This document shows, piece by piece, positions 1 through 10,958 of a stretch of DNA of 64,000 nt. Origin of the DNA: Xanthobacter aminoxidans (GTDB lineage Bacteria > Pseudomonadota > Alphaproteobacteria > Rhizobiales > Xanthobacteraceae); assembly GCF_023571765.1 (NCBI RefSeq), contig NZ_JAMJXC010000002.1, positions 1-64,000 of the forward strand, given 5' to 3'. Below the pieces are notes generated by a model that saw nothing but the letters and a program-made list of their open reading frames with translations, ran no database searches and was not told the origin of the DNA. Both the position numbers and the translations under genes were made by a program. How positions within the stretch are numbered: the first letter of the stretch is position 1; every line of letters starts with the position of its first letter.

Positions 1-323
<323 letters not shown>

Positions 324-340
324 AGGCGTTCCGACGGGCA

Positions 341-356
341 TGTTCAGAACCCGACA
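341..356. promoter_or_regulatory. NifA upstream activator sequence 1 (nifH)
   Basis: TGT-TCAGAACCCG-ACA fits the NifA site TGT-N10-ACA exactly. It lies about 60 bp upstream of the -24 element. Confidence 0.85.
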
Positions 357-391
357 CACCCGTTTTGGCGGCCGACATGCCAGTTTAGGGC

Positions 392-407
392 TGTTTGAAA
401 CAGGACA
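392..407. promoter_or_regulatory. NifA upstream activator sequence 2 (nifH)
   Basis: TGT-TTGAAACAGG-ACA fits TGT-N10-ACA exactly, about 51 bp (some five helical turns) from the first site. A related TGT-N9-ACA element at 430-444 has spacing one base short and is not counted. Confidence 0.82.
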
Positions 408-509
408 CTGCCGGCCCCGCCCATACCCCTGTCGAAAGCCGACAATCACCGTTCCGGGCCGCGTGTCGGATTTTCGACCCTGCACCGCGACAGGAGCACC
501 CCAACGCAA

Positions 510-534
510 AACGGGCCGGCAAAGCCGACCCGTT
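510..534 (-). terminator. Terminator after sufS
   Basis: On the minus strand an 11-bp stem with one mismatch (AACGGGTCGGC / GCCGGCCCGTT, loop TTT) is followed by TTTTG. It lies just downstream of the sufS stop and separates the suf transcript from the nifH promoter. Confidence 0.75.
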
Positions 535-576
535 GCAGTTCACAAAACAGAGACCCCGCACCCGTCGGCGCCGGCG

Positions 577-1842
577 TCAGCCGATCAGCTCCTGCGCCTT
601 GCTCAGGGCCGCGACGAAGCGGTCCACTTCCTCGCGGGTGTTGTAGAGGCCGAACGAGGCGCGGCAGGTGGCCGCGACGCCGAAACGCTCCAGCAGCGGC
701 ATGGCGCAATGGGTGCCCGCGCGCACCGCGATGCCGTCATTGTCGATGAGCGTCGCGAAGTCGTGGGCATGGGCGCCGGCGATCTCGAACGAGATGATGG
801 CGCCCTTCTCCTTGGCGGTGCCGATGATGCGGACGGAATTCAGCTCGCCCAGCCGCTCCTGCGCATAGCGGCACAGCTCGTTCTCGTGGGCACGGATACG
901 TGCCTTGCCGATGGACTGGATGTAGTCGAGCGCGGCACCGAGCCCCGCGGCCTGCACGATAGCCGGCGTGCCCGCCTCGAACCGGTGGGGCGGATCGCCA
1001 TAGGTGACAGAATCCTGCCGCACCACCCGGATCATCTCGCCGCCGCCGTTGAAAGGCGGCATGGCCTCGAGATGCTCATACTTGCCGTAGAGCGCGCCGA
1101 TGCCCGTGGGGCCATAGAGCTTGTGGCCGGTGATGATGTAGAAATCGCAGTCGATGTCCTGCACGTCCACATCGAGATGGACCGCGCCCTGGGAGCCGTC
1201 CACCAGCACGGGGATGCCGCGCGCATGGGCGATCTTCACCACCTCCTTCACCGGGACGGTGGTGCCCAGCACGTTGGACATCTGGGTGATGGCCACCAGC
1301 TTGGTACGGTCCGTGAGCAGCTTCTCGAACTCGTCGAGGAGGAAGTTGCCCTCGTCGTCCACCGGCGCCCACTTCAGCACCGCGCCCTGGTTCTCGCGCA
1401 GGAAGTGCCACGGCACGATGTTGGCGTGGTGCTCCATGATGGAGAGGACGATCTCGTCGCCCGCCTTGATGCGCGTCTTGCCGAAGGTGGCGGCGACGAG
1501 GTTGATCGCCTCCGTGGCGCTGCGGGTGAAGATGATCTCTTCCGGCCGCGCCGCATTGAGGAAGCGCTGCACCGCGTGGCGGCCGCCCTCATAGGCCTCG
1601 GTCGCCGCATTGGCGAGATAGTGCAGGCCGCGATGCACGTTGGCATATTCGGAGGTGTAGACCTGCTGGATGCGGTCGAGCACCGCCTTCGGCTTCTGGG
1701 CCGAGGCGCCGTTGTCGAGATAGACCAGCGGCTTGCCGTTGACCTTGAGGTCGAGGATCGGAAAATCCTCGCGCACGCGCATCACATCGTAGGAACCGTT
1801 CGAGACCGCGGGGTGAAGGGCGGTCGACTGGGGGACGGTCAT
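577..1842 (-). CDS. sufS: Cysteine desulfurase SufS
   Basis: A 421-aa class II (SufS-type) PLP cysteine desulfurase, which takes sulfur from L-cysteine to a persulfide for Fe-S assembly by SufBCD. The PLP lysine is seen in TGHKLYGP (K241) and the catalytic cysteine in RAGTHCAMP (C379), the short active-site loop typical of SufS rather than NifS. The ATG has GGGAG seven bases upstream. It is the last gene of sufB-C-D-S, four bases from sufD. No sufE or sufU is seen nearby, so the sulfur acceptor would be encoded elsewhere. Its place between nifA and nifH suggests it fills the role of NifS here. Confidence 0.95.
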   Translation of the reverse strand: MTVPQSTALHPAVSNGSYDVMRVREDFPILDLKVNGKPLVYLDNGASAQKPKAVLDRIQQVYTSEYANVHRGLHYLANAATEAYEGGRHAVQRFLNAARPEEIIFTRSATEAINLVAATFGKTRIKAGDEIVLSIMEHHANIVPWHFLRENQGAVLKWAPVDDEGNFLLDEFEKLLTDRTKLVAITQMSNVLGTTVPVKEVVKIAHARGIPVLVDGSQGAVHLDVDVQDIDCDFYIITGHKLYGPTGIGALYGKYEHLEAMPPFNGGGEMIRVVRQDSVTYGDPPHRFEAGTPAIVQAAGLGAALDYIQSIGKARIRAHENELCRYAQERLGELNSVRIIGTAKEKGAIISFEIAGAHAHDFATLIDNDGIAVRAGTHCAMPLLERFGVAATCRASFGLYNTREEVDRFVAALSKAQELIG

Positions 1843-1846
1843 TGGT

Positions 1847-3190
1847 TCACTCCCGACCCAACAACCAGGCGCGCGTCGCCTCGGCGAGGGCGGTGCGAAT
1901 GCCCTCCTCGCCGATGGCGTCGATCACCTCGCCGACGAAGGCCTGGATCAGGAGCGCCTCGGCCTCCTTGGCGGGGATGCCGCGGGCCATGAGGTAGAAC
2001 TTGATCTGCTGGTCGAGCGTGCCGGTGGTGCAGCCGTGGCCGCACTGCACGTCGTCGGCGAAGATCTCCAGCTCCGGCTTGTTGCAGGATTCCGCCGTCT
2101 CGGTCAGCAGCAGCGCGCGGCTGAGCATCCGGGCGTCGGTCTTCTGCGCCGCCTGGCGCACGGCAATCTTGCCCTGGAAGATGTCCTGCGAGGCGCCGTC
2201 CAGCACCGCGCGGAAGGACTCGCGGCTCTCGCCGGCCGGCGCCGCGTGATCGACGGAGAGCATGGTGTCGGCGTGCTGCTTGCCCGCGAGCAGGCTCACG
2301 CCGCCCATGTGGGCCTTCACGCTCTCACCCGCGAGATGCAGCAGAAGCTGGTTTCGCACCACGGCGCCGCCGGTGGTGAAGAAGGTGTTGGAGAAGCTGG
2401 CATCGGCCGCCACCTTCGCCAGCATGGTGGCGAGATGCACGGCGTCGCTGCCTTCGGTCGTCACCTTGACGCGCTCGAAGGTCGCGCCCGCGCCCACCAC
2501 CAGCTCCAGCGCGGTATTGACCTGATAGGCGATGCCCGCAGGCCCTTCGTGGCTCTCGACGAGGGAAAGGCGGGCGCCATCTTCCACCACCACCAGCGAG
2601 CGGGTGAAGGCGGCGACCGGGGTCTCGGCCGTGGTCACGAACACCAGTTCCACCGGCCGCGTGACAGCTGCGCCTGCGGCCACATGCACCACCACGCCGT
2701 CGCCCATGAGCGCCGTGTTGAGGGCGAGCACGGCATCCGAAGAGGCAACGGTGCGGCCGAGGTAGCTCGCCGGAAGGCCTGTCGGATCAGCCAGCGCATC
2801 CGCCATGGAGGCGATGGTGAGGCCGGGCTCCAGATCCGCAAGGTCGGACAGCTCCGGCACGAAGGTGCCGTTCACCACCACGAGGCGGCGGAAGCCGAGC
2901 GTCGAGAACAGGCTGCCGGCGGCCACTGCCTTCGCCTTGGCATCCGCATCCGGCAGCGGCGCGAGGGGCTTGGCGTCGCGCATCAGGGCGCGCAGGTCGG
3001 TGTATTTCCAGCTTTCCACCCGACGGTGCGGCAGGCCCGCATCGGCGAAGGTGTCGAAGGCCGCGGTGCGCTGGGCCGCCACGTCGGGGCCACCGGGCAG
3101 GCTGGCGCGGACGGCGGCGAAGGTCTCGGCCAGCGCCAGTTCGGCGCCGGTCTTCATGGGGCGGACGAGTGCCGGAGCTGGCGCGGCCAT
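1847..3190 (-). CDS. sufD: Fe-S assembly scaffold protein SufD
   Basis: A 447-aa SufD, partner of SufB in the SufBC2D scaffold complex. The C-terminal half has the right-handed beta-helix core typical of SufB/SufD, ending in the conserved CGHGCTTG-type segment (DVQCGHGCTTG). The N-terminal part is variable and alanine-rich. The SufC stop and the SufD start overlap (GTGATG): ATG at 3190 is the chosen start and a GTG one codon upstream is possible, so translation is coupled to sufC. Confidence 0.95.
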   Translation of the reverse strand: MAAPAPALVRPMKTGAELALAETFAAVRASLPGGPDVAAQRTAAFDTFADAGLPHRRVESWKYTDLRALMRDAKPLAPLPDADAKAKAVAAGSLFSTLGFRRLVVVNGTFVPELSDLADLEPGLTIASMADALADPTGLPASYLGRTVASSDAVLALNTALMGDGVVVHVAAGAAVTRPVELVFVTTAETPVAAFTRSLVVVEDGARLSLVESHEGPAGIAYQVNTALELVVGAGATFERVKVTTEGSDAVHLATMLAKVAADASFSNTFFTTGGAVVRNQLLLHLAGESVKAHMGGVSLLAGKQHADTMLSVDHAAPAGESRESFRAVLDGASQDIFQGKIAVRQAAQKTDARMLSRALLLTETAESCNKPELEIFADDVQCGHGCTTGTLDQQIKFYLMARGIPAKEAEALLIQAFVGEVIDAIGEEGIRTALAEATRAWLLGRE

Positions 3191-3951
3191 CACGCAGCCT
3201 CGCTCTGGTACTGGGCGTAGCCGGTGGCTTCGAGTTCCAGGGCCAGCTCCTTGCCGCCGGTGTGCACGATGCGGCCGGCGTTGAACACATGCACCACGTC
3301 CGGCACGATGTAATCGAGCAGGCGCTGGTAGTGGGTGATCACCAGCATGGAGCGCTCGGGCGAGCGCAGCGCATTGACGCCGTTGGAGACCACCTTGAGC
3401 GCGTCGATGTCGAGGCCGGAATCCGCCTCGTCCAGCACGCAGAAATAGGGCTCCAGCAGCATCATCTGGAGGGTTTCGTTGCGCTTCTTCTCACCGCCGG
3501 AGAAGCCCACATTCACCGGGCGCTTGAGCATGTCGGCGTCGATGCCGAGCGTCTTGCCCAGCTCGCGCACCTTGCGCACCAGCTCGGGTGAGGTCAGCTC
3601 CACCTCGCCGCGCTTCTTGCGCTGGCTGTTCACCGCTGTGTGCAGAAACGCCATGTTGGAGACGCCGGGGATTTCCAGCGGATACTGGAAGCAGAGGAAC
3701 AAGCCGTGCGCGGCGCGCTCGTCGGGCGACAGATCGAGCAGGTTCACGCCCCGGAAGATGACCTCGCCGCCGGTGATCTCGTAGCCCGGCTTGCCGGAGA
3801 GGACATAGGAGAGGGTGGACTTGCCGGCGCCGTTCGGCCCCATGATGGCGTGCACCTCACCGGGATTGATGGTGAGGTTCATCCCGTTGATGATCTTGCG
3901 CCCCCCAGCGATCTCGGCATGGAGGTCCTTGATTTCGAGAAGGGGAGCCAT
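3190..3951 (-). CDS. sufC: Fe-S assembly ATPase SufC
   Basis: A 253-aa ABC-type ATPase that drives conformational change of the SufBC2D scaffold. Visible motifs are Walker A GPNGAGKST near residues 38-46, the signature segment FSGGEKKRNE, Walker B FCVLDEADSGLD, and the switch histidine in VITHYQRLL. It is cytosolic and has no membrane segments. There is a 63-bp gap from sufB and direct overlap with sufD. Confidence 0.97.
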   Translation of the reverse strand: MAPLLEIKDLHAEIAGGRKIINGMNLTINPGEVHAIMGPNGAGKSTLSYVLSGKPGYEITGGEVIFRGVNLLDLSPDERAAHGLFLCFQYPLEIPGVSNMAFLHTAVNSQRKKRGEVELTSPELVRKVRELGKTLGIDADMLKRPVNVGFSGGEKKRNETLQMMLLEPYFCVLDEADSGLDIDALKVVSNGVNALRSPERSMLVITHYQRLLDYIVPDVVHVFNAGRIVHTGGKELALELEATGYAQYQSEAA

Positions 3952-4014
3952 GGTGAAGATCCTCTGGTTATTGTTGCCCGGCGACGCGACCTGAACGATG
4001 GGACGGAAGGCGCG

Positions 4015-5499
<1,485 letters not shown>

Positions 5500-5673
5500 C
5501 TGGTCCTCCGTTCAACTGTCAGGCTGCGGCGCCGGGCGCCGCGCGCAGGGGGTGAGGAGCGGAGCCCGGACGGCTCCGATCTCGTATTCGGTGGAGGGAA
5601 TGCCCGCCGGGACCAGCAGGGATGGGTCCGTGCGGAACCGATCGGGCCGGCATCCCCGCCGCAGCGCCGGGGA

Positions 5674-5868
5674 TCATGCCGGGACGCAGGTATTCTCCAC
5701 CGGGCAGACCACGGCGCACTGGGGCTTGTCGAAATGCCCCTCGCACTCCGTGCACTTCTTGGGGTCGATCACATACATGTCCCGCTTGAGGCTGATGGCA
5801 GCATTCGGGCACTCGAACTCACAGGCACCGCAGACGGTGCACTGGGACGCGACGATCTTGTAGGCCAT
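5674..5868 (-). CDS. 2[4Fe-4S] ferredoxin of the nif-associated FdxN type
   Basis: A 64-aa bacterial-type ferredoxin with two cluster motifs: [12 protein letters not shown] (CxxCxxCxxxCP) and CTEC with an eight-residue insertion before CAVVCP, the spacing typical of FdxN-like nitrogen-fixation ferredoxins. It probably serves as a low-potential electron carrier towards nitrogenase or its cofactor assembly. Directly upstream are a -24 element, an IHF consensus match and two NifA sites, so NifA control is likely. It appears to be the first gene of a ferredoxin-sufBCDS transcription unit. Confidence 0.93.
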   Translation of the reverse strand: MAYKIVASQCTVCGACEFECPNAAISLKRDMYVIDPKKCTECEGHFDKPQCAVVCPVENTCVPA

Positions 5869-5911
5869 GGGCTAGCTCCGCACTGTGCAGATTGGCAGGC
5901 GCAACCCCTCT

Positions 5912-5927
5912 TTCAAGCAACGTGCCA
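5912..5927 (-). promoter_or_regulatory. Probable sigma54 promoter of the ferredoxin-suf unit
   Basis: The minus strand reads TGGCACGTTGCTTGAA. The -24 half (TGGCAC) is perfect. The -12 half is TTGA rather than TTGC, so the match is partial. The position, 44 bp before the ferredoxin ATG and 57 bp from the nearest NifA site, supports it. Confidence 0.65.
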
Positions 5928-5932
5928 TCGGG

Positions 5933-5945
5933 CAATGCTTTGATT
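5933..5945 (-). promoter_or_regulatory. IHF site before ferredoxin promoter
   Basis: The minus strand AATCAAAGCATTG matches WATCAA-N4-TTR exactly. It sits between the -24 element and the tandem NifA sites, as at the nifH promoter. Confidence 0.72.
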
Positions 5946-5983
5946 TTTAATTGTTATTCTTCTGGGCCGGAGTCTCGGAGCGC

Positions 5984-5999
5984 TGTCGTTCACCCGACA
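5984..5999. promoter_or_regulatory. NifA upstream activator sequence 1 (ferredoxin-suf)
   Basis: TGT-CGTTCACCCG-ACA is an exact TGT-N10-ACA match upstream of the ferredoxin. Confidence 0.83.
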
Positions 6000-6002
6000 A
6001 GG

Positions 6003-6018
6003 TGTCGCAAGTGCGACA
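6003..6018. promoter_or_regulatory. NifA upstream activator sequence 2 (ferredoxin-suf)
   Basis: TGT-CGCAAGTGCG-ACA is an exact and nearly fully palindromic NifA site, only 3 bp from the first one. The tandem arrangement suggests cooperative binding. Confidence 0.85.
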
Positions 6019-6080
6019 GCGCGCGCGTCCTGTGTCCGGGGTGCCGGGCCTGATCGCCGGCCACGTCCAGCCGGCACGAA

Positions 6081-6111
6081 AAAGCCCTCCCCGCCGGGCG
6101 GAGAGGGCTTT
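6081..6111 (-). terminator. Rho-independent terminator of nifA
   Basis: A stem AAAGCCCTC / GAGGGCTTT with GC-rich interior. Read on the minus strand it is followed by a T run (CTTTTTCG). It lies about 45 bp after the nifA stop and upstream of the ferredoxin NifA sites, so it isolates the two units. Confidence 0.85.
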
Positions 6112-6156
6112 GTCGGTGCAGGTGCTGCCGGGGCCGAGACCCGCGGCTGGGGCCAA

Positions 6157-7935
6157 TCAGAAGCGCTTGATCTCGATGTCGTGCTTCTTGAGGGCGTAGC
6201 CGATCTGGCGGGGCGTGAGGCCGAGCAGGCGCGCGGCCTTGGCCTGAACCCAGCCGGCCCGTTCCATTGCATCCACCAGCCGTTCGCGCTCGGACAATTC
6301 CTCGTCCGCGTCGGCAGCACGCACCGGCATGGCCGGGGCGGACACCGGAACCGGCACGGTCAGCGGCGGCAGGCGCGGCACCGTGTTGGAATTGGCCGCC
6401 TCGCTGCTGATGGCGGAGAGCGGCGGCATCACCGGGAGGGGGATTTCCATGGGGCGGCGCGTCTGCGGCGCGTCTGCCGGGCTGCGCCACAGGAGCGCCG
6501 ACAGGCATTCGTTGTGACGACAGGCGAAGTCGTCGCCGACAATGTTGCCGCCCTGCGCCAGGGTGGCGGTCCGCTGCACGCAATTCTCCAGCTCGCGCAC
6601 ATTGCCGGGGAAGCCGCAGCCCATCAGCACGTCCATGGCGTCCTGATTGAAATGCAGGTCGCGGCCGTTCTCGCGGTTGAAGCGGTCGAGGAATTCGTTG
6701 GCCAGGAGCGGGATGTCGCCGCGCCGGTCGCGCAGGGAGGGCACGATCACCGGGATGACGCTGATGCGGTAATAGAGGTCGGCGCGGAACTCGTTCTTGG
6801 CCACCGCCTCCTCAAGGTTCCGGTTGGTGGCGGCGACGACGCGCACGTTCACCTTGAGGGTGTGGCTGCCGCCGACCCGCTCGAACTCCTGCTCCTGCAG
6901 CACGCGCAGCAGCTTGGCCTGGAAGGCGGGGGAAATCTCGCCGATCTCGTCGAGGAAGAGCGTGCCCTTGTCGGCAAGCTCGAAGCGGCCCTTGCGCGCG
7001 CCGACGGCTCCGGTGAAGGCCCCCTTCTCATGGCCGAACAGCTCGGATTCCAGAACGGATTCGGGCAGCGCGGCGCAGTTGAGCTTGATGAACGGCCCCT
7101 TGGCGCGGGGCGAGAGCTCGTGAATGGCTTTCGCGATCAGTTCCTTGCCGGTGCCCGATTCACCGCGCAGCAGCACGGGCGAATGGGACTTGGCGACGAT
7201 CATGATCTTGTCGAGCAACCCGCGGATCTCGCGGCTGTCGCCGATGATGCCGTCCACATAGACGCGCTTGCGCTCGCGGCCGACGGTGGACGGCTTCAGC
7301 TCCAACAATTCCTTCTGCAGGCGGCCGCTTTCCGCCATCAGCCGCTCGCGATCGCGCGAGACGACGCGATGGAGCTGGACCGTCTGGCCGATGAGGTTCG
7401 CCACCATGGTGAGGAAGCGCACATCCGAATCGAGCCGGAACACGGAGCGGCCGTCCCACACGCGGTCGATGGTCAGCGTGCCGATGACCCGGGACGCGAC
7501 GCGGATCGGCACGCCGATGAAGGACACGCGCGTGTCCTCGCTGGCGCCGAGCGCCTGCGCATCGGCCTCGCTGAAGGCGGGGTGGGAGGCGACGTTCTCG
7601 GCGATCAGCGGCACGGCGGTGGCGATCACCTGTCCGATGGCCTTCTCCGGCAGGCGCGCGCGGTAGCGCGCATCGGTGCCTTCGTTCCAGCCGCCGCCGA
7701 CGGTGATGTCGGGAATGCCGTCATCTTCCAGCAGCGAAATGACGCCATGACGCATCTGCATGAAGGACGAAAGAAGATTAACCACGCTCGACAGCGTGGT
7801 TTCGAGGCGATTCGGGGCCGTCAGAATCTTCGAGATCTCGTAGATCCCGGTCAGAGCCACGTCGCTCAGTGAAACGAGGGGCACATGATGTCGAGGCTGC
7901 TCGCGCTCGATTTGCAACGCTTCCTGCTGAACCAT
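6157..7935 (-). CDS. nifA: Nif-specific transcriptional activator NifA
   Basis: A sigma54 enhancer-binding protein of 592 aa from the chosen start. It has an N-terminal GAF domain, a central AAA+ domain with Walker A GESGTGKE (258-265) and the sigma54-contact loop GAFTGA (305-310), and a C-terminal Fis-type helix-turn-helix ending in [10 protein letters not shown]. Four cysteines spaced C-X11-C-X19-C-X4-C (C440, C452, C472, C477) span the end of the AAA+ domain and the linker; this is the metal/redox motif of oxygen-sensitive alphaproteobacterial NifA. The frame stays open to an ATG at 8016, but the extra codons are AT-rich and poorly biased, while the ATG at 7935 has GGAGAG six bases upstream, so the shorter form is preferred. 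Confidence 0.96.
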   Translation of the reverse strand: MVQQEALQIEREQPRHHVPLVSLSDVALTGIYEISKILTAPNRLETTLSSVVNLLSSFMQMRHGVISLLEDDGIPDITVGGGWNEGTDARYRARLPEKAIGQVIATAVPLIAENVASHPAFSEADAQALGASEDTRVSFIGVPIRVASRVIGTLTIDRVWDGRSVFRLDSDVRFLTMVANLIGQTVQLHRVVSRDRERLMAESGRLQKELLELKPSTVGRERKRVYVDGIIGDSREIRGLLDKIMIVAKSHSPVLLRGESGTGKELIAKAIHELSPRAKGPFIKLNCAALPESVLESELFGHEKGAFTGAVGARKGRFELADKGTLFLDEIGEISPAFQAKLLRVLQEQEFERVGGSHTLKVNVRVVAATNRNLEEAVAKNEFRADLYYRISVIPVIVPSLRDRRGDIPLLANEFLDRFNRENGRDLHFNQDAMDVLMGCGFPGNVRELENCVQRTATLAQGGNIVGDDFACRHNECLSALLWRSPADAPQTRRPMEIPLPVMPPLSAISSEAANSNTVPRLPPLTVPVPVSAPAMPVRAADADEELSERERLVDAMERAGWVQAKAARLLGLTPRQIGYALKKHDIEIKRF

Positions 7936-8071
7936 GGTGCTCTCTCCATCACCCCAGGCACCGTCCCCACCCATTTTTGTCTGATTAGCGACACTTTGAT
8001 TTAGTTTCATTCGCATGTCGTGCCCAAGGTGAGGGCAAGATTTGATGCTTGTTTGAGCACGGCCACGTCAA

Positions 8072-8100
8072 TTGTCGCGTTTGCTGCGACAACTTGGCCA
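8072..8100 (-). promoter_or_regulatory. Putative nifA promoter/operator: dyad plus sigma54-like element
   Basis: A perfect inverted repeat TTGTCGC-N7-GCGACAA (8072-8092) overlaps TGGCCAAGTTGTCGCA on the minus strand (8100 down to 8085), which resembles TGGC-N8-TTGC with GG and GC correctly spaced but weak flanks. The rest of 7936-8278 shows nothing else recognisable; no FNR/FixK box (TTGAT-N4-ATCAA) was found. The regulator is unknown. Confidence 0.4.
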
Positions 8101-8278
8101 TTTGCGGCGGCCATCGGGCGCCTGCTTGTCAGAGAAGGGACGAATTGGCCGTCTCGCCGGCAAAAAGATTTCGCGCTGCGAAATCACCGGCCCTCTACTT
8201 GCCGCAACTTTCCTCACAGTGCCTTTCGCAGTGCAGCGTAAAGGACAGGGGTCCGGCTTCCCTTCGATCACCCGGCGC

Positions 8279-10648
8279 TCAGCGCGCCTCGAACAAGGCG
8301 AGGCGGGCGGCGGCCGTGTCCGGACGCTCGGCCCGCAGGAGAGCGGTCATCTCGGGCGCGGCGAGCGGGCGGAAGAACAGGAAGCCCTGCGCCAGCTCGC
8401 ACCCGTTGTCGCGCAGGAACCGGGCCTGTCCCGCCGTCTCCAGCCCCTCGGCCACCACCCGCATCCCGAGCTTGCGGCCAAGCTCGATCACCGCGCAGAC
8501 GATGGCGGTGTCGAAGGCATCGCGTTCGATGTCCTTCACGAAGCTCTGGTCGATCTTGATGGTGTCGATGGGCAATTGCTTGAGGTGGATGAGGCCGGCG
8601 TAGCCGGTGCCGAAATCGTCGAGGGCCACCCGCACACCCGCGCGGTTCAGCTCGTCGAGGATCGGCGCCACATGGTCGGAGCTGCGCCCGAGGAAGACGG
8701 TCTCGGTGATCTCCACGTCGAAATGCGACGGCTCCACGCCCGCGGCGTGGAATTGGCGCAGCAGGGTGGGCGCGAGGCCGCGGTTGGTGAACTGGGCGGG
8801 CGCAAGGTTGATGGCGACGCGGCCGCAATCGTAGCCGAGCTCGATCCAGCTGCGCACATCGCTCGCCACCCGGCGCACCATGCGCTCGCCGATCAGCACC
8901 GCGAGCTCGGGATCGGAGAGCGCGGCCTCGAAGGCGGAGGGCGAGAGGATGCTGTGCGGCGAGCGCCGCCAGCGCACCAGCGCCTCCACCCCGGCGAGGC
9001 GGCCCGTGATGAGCGACACCTTGGGCTGGTAGTAGGGCACGATCTCGTCATCGGCGAGGGCGCCGATCATGGCCCGGTTCAGCGCCACGCGCTCCAGAAC
9101 CGCCTGTCGCATGGCCGGCGCGTAGACGACCACGCGGTTGCGGCCCTGCTGCTTGGCGGCATAGAGGGCGAGGTCGGCGTCCTTCATCAGCTCGCCATAG
9201 GTGCAATCGTGCTCGGGGCAGGCCGCGATGCCGACGCTCGCGCGCGTCGTGAAGTGCCGGCCCGCATGCAGCAGCGGCCGGCGCAGCTCGGAGAGGAGAC
9301 TCTGGGCGAGGCGACGACCGAGCCCCACCGGGTCCGGCCCCTCGATGGCGCAGACGAATTCGTCGCCGCCGAGCCGGGCGATCAGGGCCGGCTGGTCGAC
9401 GAGGGCGTCGAGCCGGTGCGCCGTCTCCATCAGCACGGCGTCGCCGGCATCGTGGCCCAGGGTGTCGTTGACGTCCTTGAGCCCGTCGAGATCCATCAGC
9501 AGCACGCAGATGCCCTGCCCCGGCTTGCGCCGGGCGAGCGCGGCCTCGAGCCCCTCGTGGAAGGCGGCCCGGTTGGGCAGGCCGGTGAGGGCGTCGTGGC
9601 TCGCCGCATAGCGCGCCTGCCGCTCGGCGGCGCGGCGGTCGGTGACGTCCACCAGGGCCGCGACGAGATTGGGCGAGGGGCCGGAGGGCGTCACCGCGGC
9701 CGCCAGCACCACCTGCCGTTCCTCGCCATCGGCGAGCGTCACCGTGGTTTCGAACTCGGTGGCGATGCCGTCGCGGCGCAGGCGGTCGCGAAGCGACTGG
9801 GCATCCTTGCCGCCGAGCGCCGCGTCCCACAGGCCGCCGGCATCGGGCAGGTCGAAGGTCCCGCCGTAGAAGCGCCGCGCGGCCTCGTTGGACTTGATGT
9901 ACCGCCCGTCCTCCAGCCGCGCCACCACCAGGGGAATGGGCACGGCCTCGAAGGTGTTCTCCAGGATGTCCTCGCTGGCGCGCAGCTTCTCGTTCGCCTC
10001 CCGCTCCGCCCGGACCACCGACCAGAAGCGCCGCTCCGTGCGGTTGGCACGGCCGGCGACGAGCGCCAGCATGGTGTTGAGCACGGCGACGGCAAGGGCG
10101 AGGCCCACCGCCATCTGCCAGCCTGTCGAACGGTCGAGATAGCCGAACAGCAACAGGGCGCTCGCCCCGAAGCCGCTGGAGACGAGCCAGCCGAACGGCA
10201 GGGGAACGGCCAGATAGAAGACCGTCGGCAGCAGCATCACCACGAACAGGGCGAGGTCGCTGTGCGAACTCACCAGCACCGCGATGGCCGCCGATATGCC
10301 CCAGAGCCAGACGAGGTAGATGGCGGTCATCCGTCCCGGCGTGGTCGCGACCTGAACCGCCACCAGGCAGAGCAGCGACAGCGCGACGACCACGAAGCGC
10401 GCACTCACCGCCACCACGAAATGCCCGGTCCCGGCGAATCGCCAGTCGCTCAGCAGGAACAAAGCGTTGAGAATCACAGAGGCGGCGAACAGGAAACGCC
10501 CGTGGCGCCGGGCCTCTTCCAGGCAGGCGGCACGGAACTGCTGCTCCGTGGCCGGATCGACGAACTCGCCGCCAAACGCGCTGAGACGAGCGTCCCCAAC
10601 GCCTCCAGCCCCGTCCAAGTTCCCGACCTGCCCCGTGATACCTCTCAT
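8279..10648 (-). CDS. Membrane GGDEF-EAL (diguanylate cyclase/phosphodiesterase) protein
   Basis: About 789 aa. The N-terminal third holds several hydrophobic segments, followed by a PAS-like sensor region, a GGDEF domain with an intact LARLGGDEF, and a C-terminal EAL domain. The EAL domain keeps EALVRW, the asparagine of NLAPAQF, DDFGTGYAG, IKIDQSFV, AEGLET and AQGF, so both c-di-GMP synthesis and breakdown look possible. The start is taken at the ATG at 10648, just before the membrane region; there is no strong Shine-Dalgarno and longer in-frame extension upstream is antisense to coaBC, so it is rejected. It is monocistronic and divergent from coaBC. The signal sensed is unknown. Confidence 0.9.
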   Translation of the reverse strand: MRGITGQVGNLDGAGGVGDARLSAFGGEFVDPATEQQFRAACLEEARRHGRFLFAASVILNALFLLSDWRFAGTGHFVVAVSARFVVVALSLLCLVAVQVATTPGRMTAIYLVWLWGISAAIAVLVSSHSDLALFVVMLLPTVFYLAVPLPFGWLVSSGFGASALLLFGYLDRSTGWQMAVGLALAVAVLNTMLALVAGRANRTERRFWSVVRAEREANEKLRASEDILENTFEAVPIPLVVARLEDGRYIKSNEAARRFYGGTFDLPDAGGLWDAALGGKDAQSLRDRLRRDGIATEFETTVTLADGEERQVVLAAAVTPSGPSPNLVAALVDVTDRRAAERQARYAASHDALTGLPNRAAFHEGLEAALARRKPGQGICVLLMDLDGLKDVNDTLGHDAGDAVLMETAHRLDALVDQPALIARLGGDEFVCAIEGPDPVGLGRRLAQSLLSELRRPLLHAGRHFTTRASVGIAACPEHDCTYGELMKDADLALYAAKQQGRNRVVVYAPAMRQAVLERVALNRAMIGALADDEIVPYYQPKVSLITGRLAGVEALVRWRRSPHSILSPSAFEAALSDPELAVLIGERMVRRVASDVRSWIELGYDCGRVAINLAPAQFTNRGLAPTLLRQFHAAGVEPSHFDVEITETVFLGRSSDHVAPILDELNRAGVRVALDDFGTGYAGLIHLKQLPIDTIKIDQSFVKDIERDAFDTAIVCAVIELGRKLGMRVVAEGLETAGQARFLRDNGCELAQGFLFFRPLAAPEMTALLRAERPDTAAARLALFEAR

Positions 10649-10958
10649 GTGACAGATTCTAATGGTCAATTCCGCCCTGCGCCAGCACGCGAGGCGCGCG
10701 GGCGGCGGGTAATCGTACCGCCGGTCACGATTTTCTTCGCGCGTTTCTTTACATTCCCACGGCTCGACAGGTCGGAGACGCCAGGAATGTAATTTCGAGT
10801 AGCGATACACCCCGCAACTACTCTGGGCTGTACGGATCAGAATTCGCACCTGGATGCCTCCGCGGGCTCCCGTTCGGGAGCAGGGCGCGTTGCATGGCGA
10901 CCATTGCGTGCTGTACTGCGGCAGGACGACGCCGGGAGCGACGCCAAGGGAGCCGCCG
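10649..10958. other. Intergenic region between GGDEF-EAL gene and coaBC
   Basis: This is the divergent promoter region. The only clear structure is a short perfect hairpin GCTCCCG-TT-CGGGAGC at 10866-10881 in the coaBC leader. No riboswitch or known operator is recognised. Confidence 0.5.

Noticed and set aside
430-444. Third possible NifA site TGT-N9-ACA
   Set aside because: The spacing is one base short of the required ten.
7936-8278. FNR/FixK box upstream of nifA
   Set aside because: No TTGAT-N4-ATCAA match was found on either strand.
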